A stretch of DNA of 13,503 nt from Sva-07 sp964549065 (GTDB taxonomy: Bacteria > Actinomycetota > Acidimicrobiia > Acidimicrobiales > Ilumatobacteraceae): contig CAZJUC010000073.1 of assembly GCA_964549065.1 (NCBI GenBank), forward strand, positions 1-13,503. Direction: 5' to 3'. How positions within the stretch are numbered: position 1 is the stretch's first letter; every line of letters starts with the position of its first letter. Made by a program: the position numbers and the translations under genes. Under the pieces are notes generated by a model that searched no databases, was not told the origin of the DNA, and worked only from the letters and a program-made list of their open reading frames with translations. Positions 1 through 6,006 of this stretch are shown here, in pieces.

Positions 1-441
1 CGCGGTGGGCTCGGCGGCCGGCTCCTCGACGGCCGGCTCCTCGACGGCCGGCTCCTCTTCCGCGGCCGGCTCTGACCCCTCGTCCACGACCGGCTCGGGA
101 TCCTCGTCCACGACCGGCTCTGGGTCCTTCTCCTCGGCCTGCTCGACCGGCTCGACCGGCTCGGCGGGCTCGGCCTGCTGGTCGACGATGGTCAACTCGT
201 CTTCGAGCAGAACCGGCGATGCGGCGGCGGCCATGCCTCCGAAGCCGAGTAGTCCGGCGGCGACGAGTGTTGCGATCTTGGCGCGACGTGATGTGAACAT
301 GTGGATCCCCTCTGAGGTGCGATGAGCGTTCACCATGAGATCGACCGTCGTGCGCTCCTCTGAGAGTTCTGCCGGTTGCGCAGGGCTGCGCAACGGACCG
401 AACACCTCATCGAGGTCGGCGAGATCGTCGAATTCGTTCAT
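1..441 (-). CDS. Sigma-factor-linked single-pass membrane protein with acidic Pro/Glu/Val repeats (putative anti-sigma partner), partial
   Basis: The gene reads leftward from an ATG at 441 whose first bases overlap the sigma factor stop (ATGA), so the two are probably translationally coupled. It is still open at the left edge, with 147 residues visible. Residues 1-47 are acidic and soluble, and include the run PLRSPAQPAELSEER, a pattern I recall in proteins encoded next to actinobacterial ECF sigma factors. Residues about 52-75 (RRAKIATLVAAGLLGFGGMAAAA) form one hydrophobic segment after a basic stretch, so the protein is probably a type II single-pass protein with a cytoplasmic N-terminus. 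After it comes a Glu/Pro/Val-rich region with repeats of DPEPVVDE and EEPAV. An ATG at 300 would give a signal-peptide-like start, but the in-frame ATG at 441 with the stop overlap is preferred. An anti-sigma role is inferred from context. No zinc-finger motif is visible. Confidence 0.7.
   Translation of the reverse strand, partial: MNEFDDLADLDEVFGPLRSPAQPAELSEERTTVDLMVNAHRTSEGIHMFTSRRAKIATLVAAGLLGFGGMAAAASPVLLEDELTIVDQQAEPAEPVEPVEQAEEKDPEPVVDEDPEPVVDEGSEPAAEEEPAVEEPAVEEPAAEPTA
16..127. repeat. Tandem coding repeats (15-base x3, 24-base x2)
   Basis: Three tandem 15-base units (GGCCGGCTCCTCGAC and variants) occupy 16-60. Two 24-base units, each starting TCGTCCACGACCGGCTC, occupy 80-127. Both periods are multiples of three and encode EEPAV-like and DPEPVVDE repeats in the leftward membrane protein. 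They probably vary in length between strains by slippage without breaking the frame. Confidence 0.85.
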
Positions 442-1007
442 GGCACCCTCTTCATCGCCGGGACGTCGGCATCCGTTACAGAAATCTTTCGCCGGAGTCG
501 GGTGAGCCCCCGATGCACGAGTACCCGCACGTTTCCCGTCGAGGTCCCCATCACCGCGGCGACGTCGGCGGTCGGCAGATCGTTGACCACGCGCAACATC
601 ACGGCTTCGGCCTGGTCGTCCGGCAGCGTGGCCACCAGCGCGATGGCGCGGGCGAGCGCGTCGTGGTCGTCGTGGTCGGCGTCGGCCCCGGCTGCGTGGT
701 CGGCGGCGCGCACGGCGAGCGAAGCCTGTGGTGCCGAGGCGCGCACGGCCTTGCGGATCTGGTCGACGCTGCGACGGTGGGCGATCGTGAACAGCCAACG
801 TCGGAAGTCGTCGTCGTCGCCCTCGAACCGGCCGATCGATGTCGCGACGTCGATCCACACCTGGGAAGCAGCGTCGTCGTGCGACGGCGTCCGACGCGAG
901 CGGAGATAGCGCAGCAGCGGCGCCTGGTGCGTGCGCCAGAGTTCGGCCAGCGCCTCACGATCGCCGGCACGCGCGGCGTCGAGCGTGCTCGATCGGCGCT
1001 GAACCAT
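438..1007 (-). CDS. ECF-type RNA polymerase sigma factor
   Basis: This 189-residue protein has the two-domain layout of an ECF sigma factor. Region 2 spans about residues 18-88 and includes the core-binding and -10 recognition stretch around SQVWIDVATSIGRFEGDDDDFRRWLFTIAHRRSVDQIRK. A His/Asp/Ala-rich linker follows (about 90-116). Region 4 spans about 117-172, with helix-turn-helix LPTADVAAVMGTSTGNVRVLVHRGLTRLRRK. It would direct core RNA polymerase to a dedicated promoter set. It lies 42 bases downstream of the PlsC-type gene and overlaps the next membrane protein by 4 bases, so the three are probably one leftward transcript. The start is the ATG at 1007; no strong Shine-Dalgarno precedes it. 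The ECF subgroup cannot be assigned by eye. Confidence in the family is high. Confidence 0.92.
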   Translation of the reverse strand: MVQRRSSTLDAARAGDREALAELWRTHQAPLLRYLRSRRTPSHDDAASQVWIDVATSIGRFEGDDDDFRRWLFTIAHRRSVDQIRKAVRASAPQASLAVRAADHAAGADADHDDHDALARAIALVATLPDDQAEAVMLRVVNDLPTADVAAVMGTSTGNVRVLVHRGLTRLRRKISVTDADVPAMKRVP

Positions 1008-1049
1008 GCAGTTGCATCGGCACGAAGACCCCGGAACTGGAGCAACTCG

Positions 1050-1880
1050 TCAGGCCGGCGTCGGCGCGTAGCTGTCGACGTAGTCCTCGGCGCAGAGTCG
1101 GGCGATCTCGGCCATGAACCGGTCGGTGACCTCTCGCCGCGCCCGGTTGGTGCTCTTCGTGTAGCCGAGTTGCCTCGGGTCGATCGGTTCGCCGAGCGTG
1201 ATCGTGGCCTGCCGGAACGGTCGCACGATCAGCGATCCGGTCGGCAGCACGGCGTCGGTGCCGATGATTCCGACCGGCACGATCGGCGCGCCGGTGATGA
1301 GCGCCAGGTGGGCGGCGCCGACATGGCCGCGGTGCAACCTGCCATCGCGCGAACGGGTTCCCTCGGGGAACACGCCGATGACCTCGCCACGTCGCAGCAC
1401 CTCGGCGACCTCTTCGAACACGTGCGGCAGATCGCCGGGGTCCTCGCGGCGCACCGGGATCATTCCCGCGCCACAGAACAGCCAGTTGGTGATCGGGTTG
1501 TCGGTGTACTCCGCCTTGCCGATGAACGCCACGGGTCGCGGCAGGCTGAACATCAACAACACGGAGTCGAAGAACGACACGTGGTTCGCCACGAGAACCA
1601 CCGCGCCGTCGGCCGGGAGGTGCTCGGCGCCGTCGACGCGTAGACGGATCAGACCGCGCCGGGCGGGCGCGGTGAACACCCGCACCAGTTCGTACGCCGT
1701 CCCGTGGGCCCGCCAGTCCCCCTCGGCCCGGGAGGCCCACTGTCGGACGGCGTCGAACACCAGCCCACCCTGTTCCGAGGCGGACGGGTGCCACCAGAGC
1801 CGGAGGTCCCGTCCCGTCCGACGTCGGTTCGTCGCGGTGCTGCGACGGATCTTCTTGACAGACGGCGCACGACAGCGCAT
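1050..1880 (-). CDS. 1-acyl-sn-glycerol-3-phosphate acyltransferase family protein (PlsC/LPLAT)
   Basis: The protein carries the acyltransferase motifs in order: NHVSFFDS (the H-x4-D catalytic motif), then the acceptor-binding block FPEGTRSRDGRLHRG, then APIVPVGI. Such enzymes transfer an acyl chain from acyl-CoA or acyl-ACP to lysophosphatidic acid at the inner membrane face during phospholipid synthesis. Actinobacterial paralogues may use other acceptors. The frame is open to 1910, but an ATG at 1910 would lie inside the divergent TetR gene. The ATG at 1880 (276 residues) is preceded by a possible -10 (CATAGT, 1888-1893) seven bases upstream. A GTG at 1760 would drop a basic, less conserved N-terminus and is a real alternative. 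The gene sits upstream of the sigma gene and is divergent from TetR, with a shared operator between them. The family is clear; the start is uncertain. Confidence 0.88.
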   Translation of the reverse strand: MRCRAPSVKKIRRSTATNRRRTGRDLRLWWHPSASEQGGLVFDAVRQWASRAEGDWRAHGTAYELVRVFTAPARRGLIRLRVDGAEHLPADGAVVLVANHVSFFDSVLLMFSLPRPVAFIGKAEYTDNPITNWLFCGAGMIPVRREDPGDLPHVFEEVAEVLRRGEVIGVFPEGTRSRDGRLHRGHVGAAHLALITGAPIVPVGIIGTDAVLPTGSLIVRPFRQATITLGEPIDPRQLGYTKSTNRARREVTDRFMAEIARLCAEDYVDSYAPTPA

Positions 1881-1883
1881 ACT
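1855..1883 (+). promoter_or_regulatory. Promoter of the TetR/DinB-protein unit, leaderless
   Basis: TTGACA (1855-1860) is followed by a 17-base spacer and CATACT (1878-1883), which matches TATAAT at four positions. The TetR ATG begins seven bases after the -10 box, where transcription would be expected to start, so the mRNA should be leaderless. No Shine-Dalgarno is present. Confidence 0.7.
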
Positions 1884-1899
1884 CCTGACTATGTCAGGA
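1883..1899. promoter_or_regulatory. Inverted-repeat operator covering the TetR start codon
   Basis: The sequence TCCTGAC-TAT-GTCAGGA is a perfect inverted repeat with 7-base arms and a 3-base centre. It contains the TetR ATG (1891-1893), touches the end of the TetR -10 box, and overlaps the possible -10 of the divergent acyltransferase gene. Position and symmetry fit a TetR dimer site that represses both directions. Confidence 0.72.
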
Positions 1900-2514
1900 A
1901 GTCCGAACACCGACAGGCGTTCCTTACGGCGTCAGGAGACACAGGCCGACATCGTGCGCGCGAGCTGGGAGGTCGTGCGCGAGCACGGTCTCGCCGGACT
2001 GTCGATGCGCGACCTGGGCGATCGTGTGGGCATGCGTGCGCAGTCGGTGTACTCGTACTTCGCCTCCAAGCACGAGATCTACGACGCCATGTTCCTCGAG
2101 GGATACCGGGCGTTCGCCGACTGGATGGACGGCGCCGTCACCGACGCCGACATCGCCGCCGACCCGATCGGAGCGGCACGAACCAGCGCCCGGGCGTTCG
2201 TCGACTTCTGCGTCAGCGACCCCGTCCGGTACCAACTGCTGTTCCAGCGCACGATCCCGGGCTTCACCCCCTCGGACGAGAGCTACGCCGTTGCCGTGCA
2301 GGTCTACGAGCAGATGACCCGGCATCTCGCTGCCGTCGGCGTGCACGATCAGGAGACCCTCGACCTGTGGACCGCAGTGCTGACGGGCCTGACCGACCAG
2401 CAGATCTCCAACGACCCGGGCGGCACCCGATGGACCCGGCTCGTCGACCGAGCCGTCGACATGTTGATCACCCGATCACCCGACGACCGCACCAGCACAA
2501 GCGAGGCGACATGA
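1891..2514 (+). CDS. TetR/AcrR family transcriptional regulator
   Basis: The 207-residue length is typical for the family. The N-terminal DNA-binding domain runs from about residue 15 to 62. Its recognition region is LSMRDLGDRVGMRAQSVYSYFASKHEIYDAM, with the usual Y-x-Y/F-F-x-x-K pattern at the end of the helix-turn-helix. The C-terminal half is a helical ligand-binding domain with segments such as ARAFVDFCVSDPVRYQLLFQRTIPGF, seen in several actinobacterial TetR proteins. The ATG at 1891 sits at the predicted transcription start. The stop overlaps the next gene's ATG (ATGA at 2511-2514), so the regulator and the DinB-type protein are co-transcribed. It probably represses its own unit and perhaps the divergent acyltransferase through the inverted repeat at its start. 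The ligand is unknown. Confidence 0.93.
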   Translation: MSGSPNTDRRSLRRQETQADIVRASWEVVREHGLAGLSMRDLGDRVGMRAQSVYSYFASKHEIYDAMFLEGYRAFADWMDGAVTDADIAADPIGAARTSARAFVDFCVSDPVRYQLLFQRTIPGFTPSDESYAVAVQVYEQMTRHLAAVGVHDQETLDLWTAVLTGLTDQQISNDPGGTRWTRLVDRAVDMLITRSPDDRTSTSEAT

Positions 2515-3317
2515 CCACCGACAACAACACCACCAACACCGACAACAACACCACCAACACCGACAACAACACCGCGGTCGACGTCACGACGATCGAACCG
2601 ATCGGGCATCGCGAAGCGATGCGGCTCCAGGCAACCGAATTCGACCGGGCGATCGCACTCCTGCGATCACTCGACTCCGACGACTGGTCGATCCAGACCG
2701 TGTGTCCCGACTGGGACGTCCGTCGGATGTGGCTGCACGTGCTCGGCGCGAGCGAGGCCGGCGCATCCGTGCGCGAGAACGTGCACCAGTTGCGTGCTGC
2801 ACGCAAGCGCCAGAAGGACCTGGGCGTGGCGTTGGAAGCCGGCCTGTCCGGTGTCCAGGTCGATGAGCGCAACGGCCTCTCCCCTGACGAACTCGTCGAC
2901 CGCCTCGCACGGATCGCGCCGAAGACCGTGAAGGGCCGCGGTCGTACGCCCCGTCCGATGCGGGCCATCAGGTTTCCCGTCGACGCCCCCGTCGCCGAGA
3001 CGTGGCGCCTCGGCTACCTGATCGACGTCATCTACCTGCGCGATGCGTGGATGCACCGCATCGACACCGTCCGAGCCACCGGGGGCGACCTCGCGCTGAC
3101 GACCGAGCACGACGGCCGCGTCGTCGCCGACATCGTCGCCGAGTGGGCTCGCCGCCACGGACAGGCGTTCACCCTCGAGTTGACCGGAGCGGCGGGCGGC
3201 ACGTTCACCGCCGGCGACGGTGGCGACACCATGGTGATGGACGCAGTCGAGTTCTGCTGGGTGCTCGCCGGGCGCGGCGAGGCGACCGGGCTGCTGCGCA
3301 CGATCGTTCCCTTCTGA
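2511..3317 (+). CDS. DinB-fold, maleylpyruvate isomerase (MDMPI)-like protein
   Basis: This 268-residue protein resembles the actinobacterial family that includes mycothiol-dependent maleylpyruvate isomerase. After an odd Asn/Thr-rich leader (residues 4-21), a four-helix DinB-type domain follows. It has the hallmark TVCPDWDVRRMWLHVLG (residues 63-79, His76) and LRDAWMHRID (176-185, Asp178 and His182), which would supply the metal triad; the known enzyme uses His-Glu-His. The C-terminal part (about 215-268, ending VLAGRGEATGLLRTIVPF) matches the small MDMPI C-terminal domain. It probably binds a divalent metal and a thiol cofactor, but its substrate is unknown. It overlaps the TetR stop by four bases and shares its promoter. 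It converges on the aromatic catabolic island without being part of its operons. Annotation beyond the superfamily is uncertain. Confidence 0.8.
   Translation: MTTDNNTTNTDNNTTNTDNNTAVDVTTIEPIGHREAMRLQATEFDRAIALLRSLDSDDWSIQTVCPDWDVRRMWLHVLGASEAGASVRENVHQLRAARKRQKDLGVALEAGLSGVQVDERNGLSPDELVDRLARIAPKTVKGRGRTPRPMRAIRFPVDAPVAETWRLGYLIDVIYLRDAWMHRIDTVRATGGDLALTTEHDGRVVADIVAEWARRHGQAFTLELTGAAGGTFTAGDGGDTMVMDAVEFCWVLAGRGEATGLLRTIVPF
2520..2573 (+). repeat. 21-base tandem repeat encoding DNNTTNT
   Basis: GACAACAACACCACCAACACC occurs twice in tandem (2520-2540, 2541-2561), followed by a 12-base partial copy (2562-2573). It encodes DNNTTNT repeats just after the start codon of the DinB-type protein. 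The patch has far lower GC content than its surroundings and looks like an in-frame expansion. Confidence 0.9.
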
Positions 3318-3358
3318 GACGCCGGTCGGCTCCGATCCGAGACGCCGGTCGGCTCCGA
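3316..3358. repeat. Short direct repeat after the DinB-type gene
   Basis: GAGACGCCGGTCGGCTCCGA occurs at 3316-3335 and again at 3339-3358, a 23-base period. The first copy starts inside the stop codon. A fragment (GGCTCCGAG) recurs near 3373. It lies between two convergent genes. No clear hairpin plus T-run terminator is visible. Confidence 0.8.
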
Positions 3359-3393
3359 CGAGGGGACCCGGCTCCGAGGGAAAAGATCGGCGG

Positions 3394-3849
3394 TCAGGGC
3401 CAGATCGGTCGATCGCGTTGGTCGATCTCGTCGAGCAGGACGACGGTCTCCGCTGAACGCACACCGTCGATCTGTTGCAGCTCGCGCAGGGCGACGTCGC
3501 GGAGGTGGGCGAGCGAGTCGGCGCGCACCATCAGTACGAAGTCGAAGCGTCCCGTGGCCACGCCGAGCCACTCCACGCCGGGGAGCGAACTCAGCTGCGT
3601 GCGCAGGTCACGCCACGATCCCTGGCGCACGTCGACGAGCACCAGCGCCGACACGTCGAACCCCACCGCCGACGGGTCGACACGCGCCGAGAAGCCCGAG
3701 ATGACGCCCGTGTCGACCAGCCGGTCGAGGCGGGAGTACGCCGTCGCCCGGCTGACGCCCACCGCCCCGGCGAGCGCCGGGGCACTCATGCGTCCGTCGC
3801 GACGCAGCTCGTCGATCATCCGGCGGTCGATGTCGTCGAGCTCGGTCAC
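3394..3849 (-). CDS. Lrp/AsnC family regulator, divergent from phenylalanine hydroxylase
   Basis: This 151-residue protein has the Lrp/AsnC two-domain form. An N-terminal helix-turn-helix (residues about 3-55) contains LDDIDRRMIDELRRDGRMSAPALAGAVGVSRATAYSRLDRLVDTGVISGF. The C-terminal RAM/effector-binding domain (about 65-145) contains ATGRFDFVLMVRADSLAHLRDVALRELQQIDGVRSAETVVLL. Such proteins form dimers and octamers and usually sense amino acids. The frame is open to 4050, but that would run into the divergent gene. The GTG at 3849 begins the conserved domain (VTELDDIDRR) and lies seven bases after a possible -10 (TACGTT, 3857-3862). A 16-base palindrome sits just upstream. Together these suggest autoregulation and control of the hydroxylase gene, with phenylalanine or tyrosine as a plausible effector (inference). 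Confidence 0.92.
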   Translation of the reverse strand: MTELDDIDRRMIDELRRDGRMSAPALAGAVGVSRATAYSRLDRLVDTGVISGFSARVDPSAVGFDVSALVLVDVRQGSWRDLRTQLSSLPGVEWLGVATGRFDFVLMVRADSLAHLRDVALRELQQIDGVRSAETVVLLDEIDQRDRPIWP

Positions 3850-3880
3850 ACATCCGAACGTATCCCAGACGACTGCTCGT

Positions 3881-3896
3881 GCAGACGATCGTCTGC
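3881..3896. promoter_or_regulatory. Perfect palindrome in the Lrp/hydroxylase intergenic region
   Basis: GCAGACGATCGTCTGC is a perfect 16-base palindrome between the divergent Lrp-type gene and the hydroxylase gene. An extra half-site, CAGACGA, lies 16 bases away at 3866-3872, giving the periodic half-sites often seen at Lrp-bound regions. It overlaps the expected -35 region of the Lrp gene. Confidence 0.6.
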
Positions 3897-3946
3897 TTCG
3901 GAGAAGATCTTTCCACCGAACGCCGGGATCGTGACACCATCGACGG

Positions 3947-4759
3947 ATGAGCACGTCCGCCGACACCGTCGCTGCGCCGGCGTCGTACTGGACACGCCGC
4001 GAGGAGATCGCCTCGCTCGCGGCCGGGCTCGACGCCCCGCCGGCGATCATCGACTACCACGAGCACGAACACGCGGTCTGGGCCACGGTCGCCGCCACCA
4101 TGGGGCCGCTGTGGGAACGCCACGCGTCCACGGGCGTGGTCGCCGCCCGTGAGCGGCTCGGGCTGCCGACCGATCGGGTGCCGCAACTCGCGGAGGTCGA
4201 CGCCTGGCTGCGCCCACTGACCGGGTTCGGTTACCGCGCCGTGGCCGGCATCGTGTCGTCCGAGGAGTTCTTCGACGCGCTCGCCCACCGGCTGTTCCCG
4301 TCCACGCAGTACCTGCGGTGGGAGGGATCACCGCTGTACACGCCCGAACCCGACGTGATCCACGAGGTGATGGGCCACGCCAACTGCCTCGCCTGCCCGG
4401 AGATCGCCGAGCTGCACCGCCTGGCCGGCGCCGTCGACGCACGCATCCACGACGAACGGGCACGGCAACTGATCGCCGCGGTGTTCTGGTTCACCGTCGA
4501 GTTCGGCGTCGTCCGCGAAGACGGCGCGCCCAAGGCGTACGGCACCGGCCTGCTCAGCTCGCCGGGCGAGCTGCAGTGGTTCGCCGACAACGCCGAGATC
4601 CGCCCGATCGACGTCGTCGACATGGGCACCCTCGCCTACGACATCCACCACTACCAACCGGTGCTGTTCGAGGGCGAGTCGCTCGAGCACGTCGTCGAGG
4701 TCGTCGGCGGCTTCTACGAGACCGCCACCGACGCCTCGATCGCCCGTCTGCTCGCCTGA
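3947..4759 (+). CDS. phhA: Phenylalanine 4-monooxygenase (phenylalanine hydroxylase)
   Basis: The enzyme hydroxylates L-phenylalanine to L-tyrosine using O2, tetrahydropterin and non-haem iron, which is the entry step to the catabolic island. The 270-residue, regulatory-domain-free form is the bacterial type. The signature YTPEPDVIHEVMGH supplies the iron ligands His139 and His144, and FWFTVEFGV supplies Glu185. The C-terminal catalytic region (YGTGLLSSPGELQW, then DIHHYQPVLFEGESLEHV) is also typical. The ATG at 3947 gives the normal N-terminus. The gene is divergent from the Lrp-type regulator, with a palindrome between them. It converges on homogentisate dioxygenase with 25 bases between the two stops. 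No pterin-4a-carbinolamine dehydratase (phhB) is present in the window. A tyrosine or tryptophan hydroxylase is unlikely in bacteria. Confidence 0.95.
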   Translation: MSTSADTVAAPASYWTRREEIASLAAGLDAPPAIIDYHEHEHAVWATVAATMGPLWERHASTGVVAARERLGLPTDRVPQLAEVDAWLRPLTGFGYRAVAGIVSSEEFFDALAHRLFPSTQYLRWEGSPLYTPEPDVIHEVMGHANCLACPEIAELHRLAGAVDARIHDERARQLIAAVFWFTVEFGVVREDGAPKAYGTGLLSSPGELQWFADNAEIRPIDVVDMGTLAYDIHHYQPVLFEGESLEHVVEVVGGFYETATDASIARLLA

Positions 4760-4784
4760 CCCGGCGACCGGTTCGAGCGCAGGT

Positions 4785-6005
4785 TCAGCGCGACCAGGTG
4801 AACGGGTAGCGCTCGTCGGACGCGGCGCGGGCGGTGTCGGTGACGTGCAGCGGCGCGAACGTGTCGAGCATGACCGCCACCTCCTCGGTCGCCGTTGCCT
4901 CGAGGCTCGCTTCGACACTGCCCGGCTGCGGGCCGTGGACGAACCCGGCGGGGTGGTACGAGATCGACCCGACGTCGATGCCCGAGCCGGCACGGCTCAT
5001 GAAGTTGCCGGCCGAGTAGAACAGCACCTCGTCGGAGTCGGTGTTCGCGTGGTGGTACGGCACCTTGACGGCCTCGGGGTGGAAGTCGAACAGGCGCGGC
5101 ACGAACGAGCACACCACGGCGCCGGGCAGCTCGAAGGTCTGGTGCACCGGTGGCGGTTGGTGGATCCGTCCGACGATCGGTTCGAAGTCGGCGATGTTGA
5201 GGGCGTACGGGTAGACGCAGCCGTCCCAGCCGACGACGTCGAAGGGATGGTGGCGATGGGTGTGGCACGACCAGCCCGCCCGGTTGCGCACGAGGACGGG
5301 CACCCCGCCGTCCGCGCTGTGACCGCCATCGTGATGATCGTCGTCGTCGACGACCATCAGTTCGGTCGGGGCGCGCAGGTCGCGCTCGCAGTACGGGGCG
5401 TGTTCGAGGAACTGGCCGTACCGGGACAGGTACTTCGCCGGTGGCGCCACGTGTCCACTGCTGGCGATCACGAACGCGCCGACCGGTTCGTCACCGCGGA
5501 TCATCCAGCGGTGCGTCGTGGACGCCGGCACCACCACGTAGTCGCCGGCACCGACGTCGAGCGGGCCGAACACCGAGTCGAGGCGGGCGGTGCCGTGCTG
5601 GATGTAGACGAGTTCGTCGCCGACGGCGTTGCGGTACAGCGCGCTGTCGCTGCGGGCGTCCACCCAGGCGACCTCGACGTCGTCGTTGGCGAGCAGCACC
5701 GCGCGGCCGGTGACGAGGTCGGTGTCGTCGTCGAACTCGACCGACGGCGTGCGGATGTGGCGCGGGGTGAGCGGCACGTCGGGTGTCGCCACCGCAGGGC
5801 GATCACGCCTGGGGTCTGACCCCTGGCGTGATGCGGGTTCGATGCGGGTGAGCGCGGAGGGTGAATGACGGTGGTAGAGCAGCGACGAGTTCGACGAGAA
5901 GCCCTCCTGGCCCATCAGTTCCTCGGCGAAACGGTGACCGTCGTCGTCGTGGTGGTGGGTGTGGCGCTTGGCCGGGACGTCGCCGACCGATCGGTAGTGG
6001 GCCAT
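4785..6005 (-). CDS. hmgA: Homogentisate 1,2-dioxygenase
   Basis: This enzyme opens the ring of homogentisate to give 4-maleylacetoacetate, using a mononuclear iron. Family hallmarks run throughout the 406 residues: an N-terminus containing MAHYRSVGDVPAKRHT; EELMGQEGFSSNSSLLYHRHSPSAL; then FVPRLFDFHPEAVKVPYHHANTDSDEVLFY and SAGNFMSRAGSGIDVGSISYHPAGFVHGP. Likely iron ligands are His319, Glu326 and His357. It is the last gene of the leftward operon and starts one base after the fumarylacetoacetase stop. Two oddities stand out. Residues 59-68 are encoded by a 31-base palindrome resembling a REP element. Residues 15-24 and 219-229 are His/Asp-rich (HTHHHDDDGH, VDDDDHHDGGH), which I do not expect in most homologues. 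Both lie outside the catalytic core, so the enzyme should be functional. Confidence 0.95.
   Translation of the reverse strand: MAHYRSVGDVPAKRHTHHHDDDGHRFAEELMGQEGFSSNSSLLYHRHSPSALTRIEPASRQGSDPRRDRPAVATPDVPLTPRHIRTPSVEFDDDTDLVTGRAVLLANDDVEVAWVDARSDSALYRNAVGDELVYIQHGTARLDSVFGPLDVGAGDYVVVPASTTHRWMIRGDEPVGAFVIASSGHVAPPAKYLSRYGQFLEHAPYCERDLRAPTELMVVDDDDHHDGGHSADGGVPVLVRNRAGWSCHTHRHHPFDVVGWDGCVYPYALNIADFEPIVGRIHQPPPVHQTFELPGAVVCSFVPRLFDFHPEAVKVPYHHANTDSDEVLFYSAGNFMSRAGSGIDVGSISYHPAGFVHGPQPGSVEASLEATATEEVAVMLDTFAPLHVTDTARAASDERYPFTWSR
5802..5832. repeat. REP-like 31-base palindrome inside hmgA
   Basis: Two 15-base arms (ATCACGCCTGGGGTC and GACCCCTGGCGTGAT) flank a single central T at 5817. They are inverted complements except for one T-T position. 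The core GGGGTC-N-GACCCC resembles palindromes that I recall as dispersed REP-type repeats in several high-GC genomes. Read leftward it encodes residues 59-68 (SRQGSDPRRD) of homogentisate dioxygenase without a stop or frameshift. No second copy is in this window. Confidence 0.75.
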
Positions 6006-6006
6006 G

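Noticed and set aside
5..325. Ser/Gly-rich plus-strand open frame at the left edge
   Set aside because: It is the reverse of the tandem repeats in the leftward membrane protein. The Ser/Thr/Gly repeats arise from that GC-rich repeat DNA.
2520..2573. Possible CRISPR-like or iteron array
   Set aside because: Units are directly tandem without spacers, and the 21-base period keeps the reading frame. It is a coding microrepeat.
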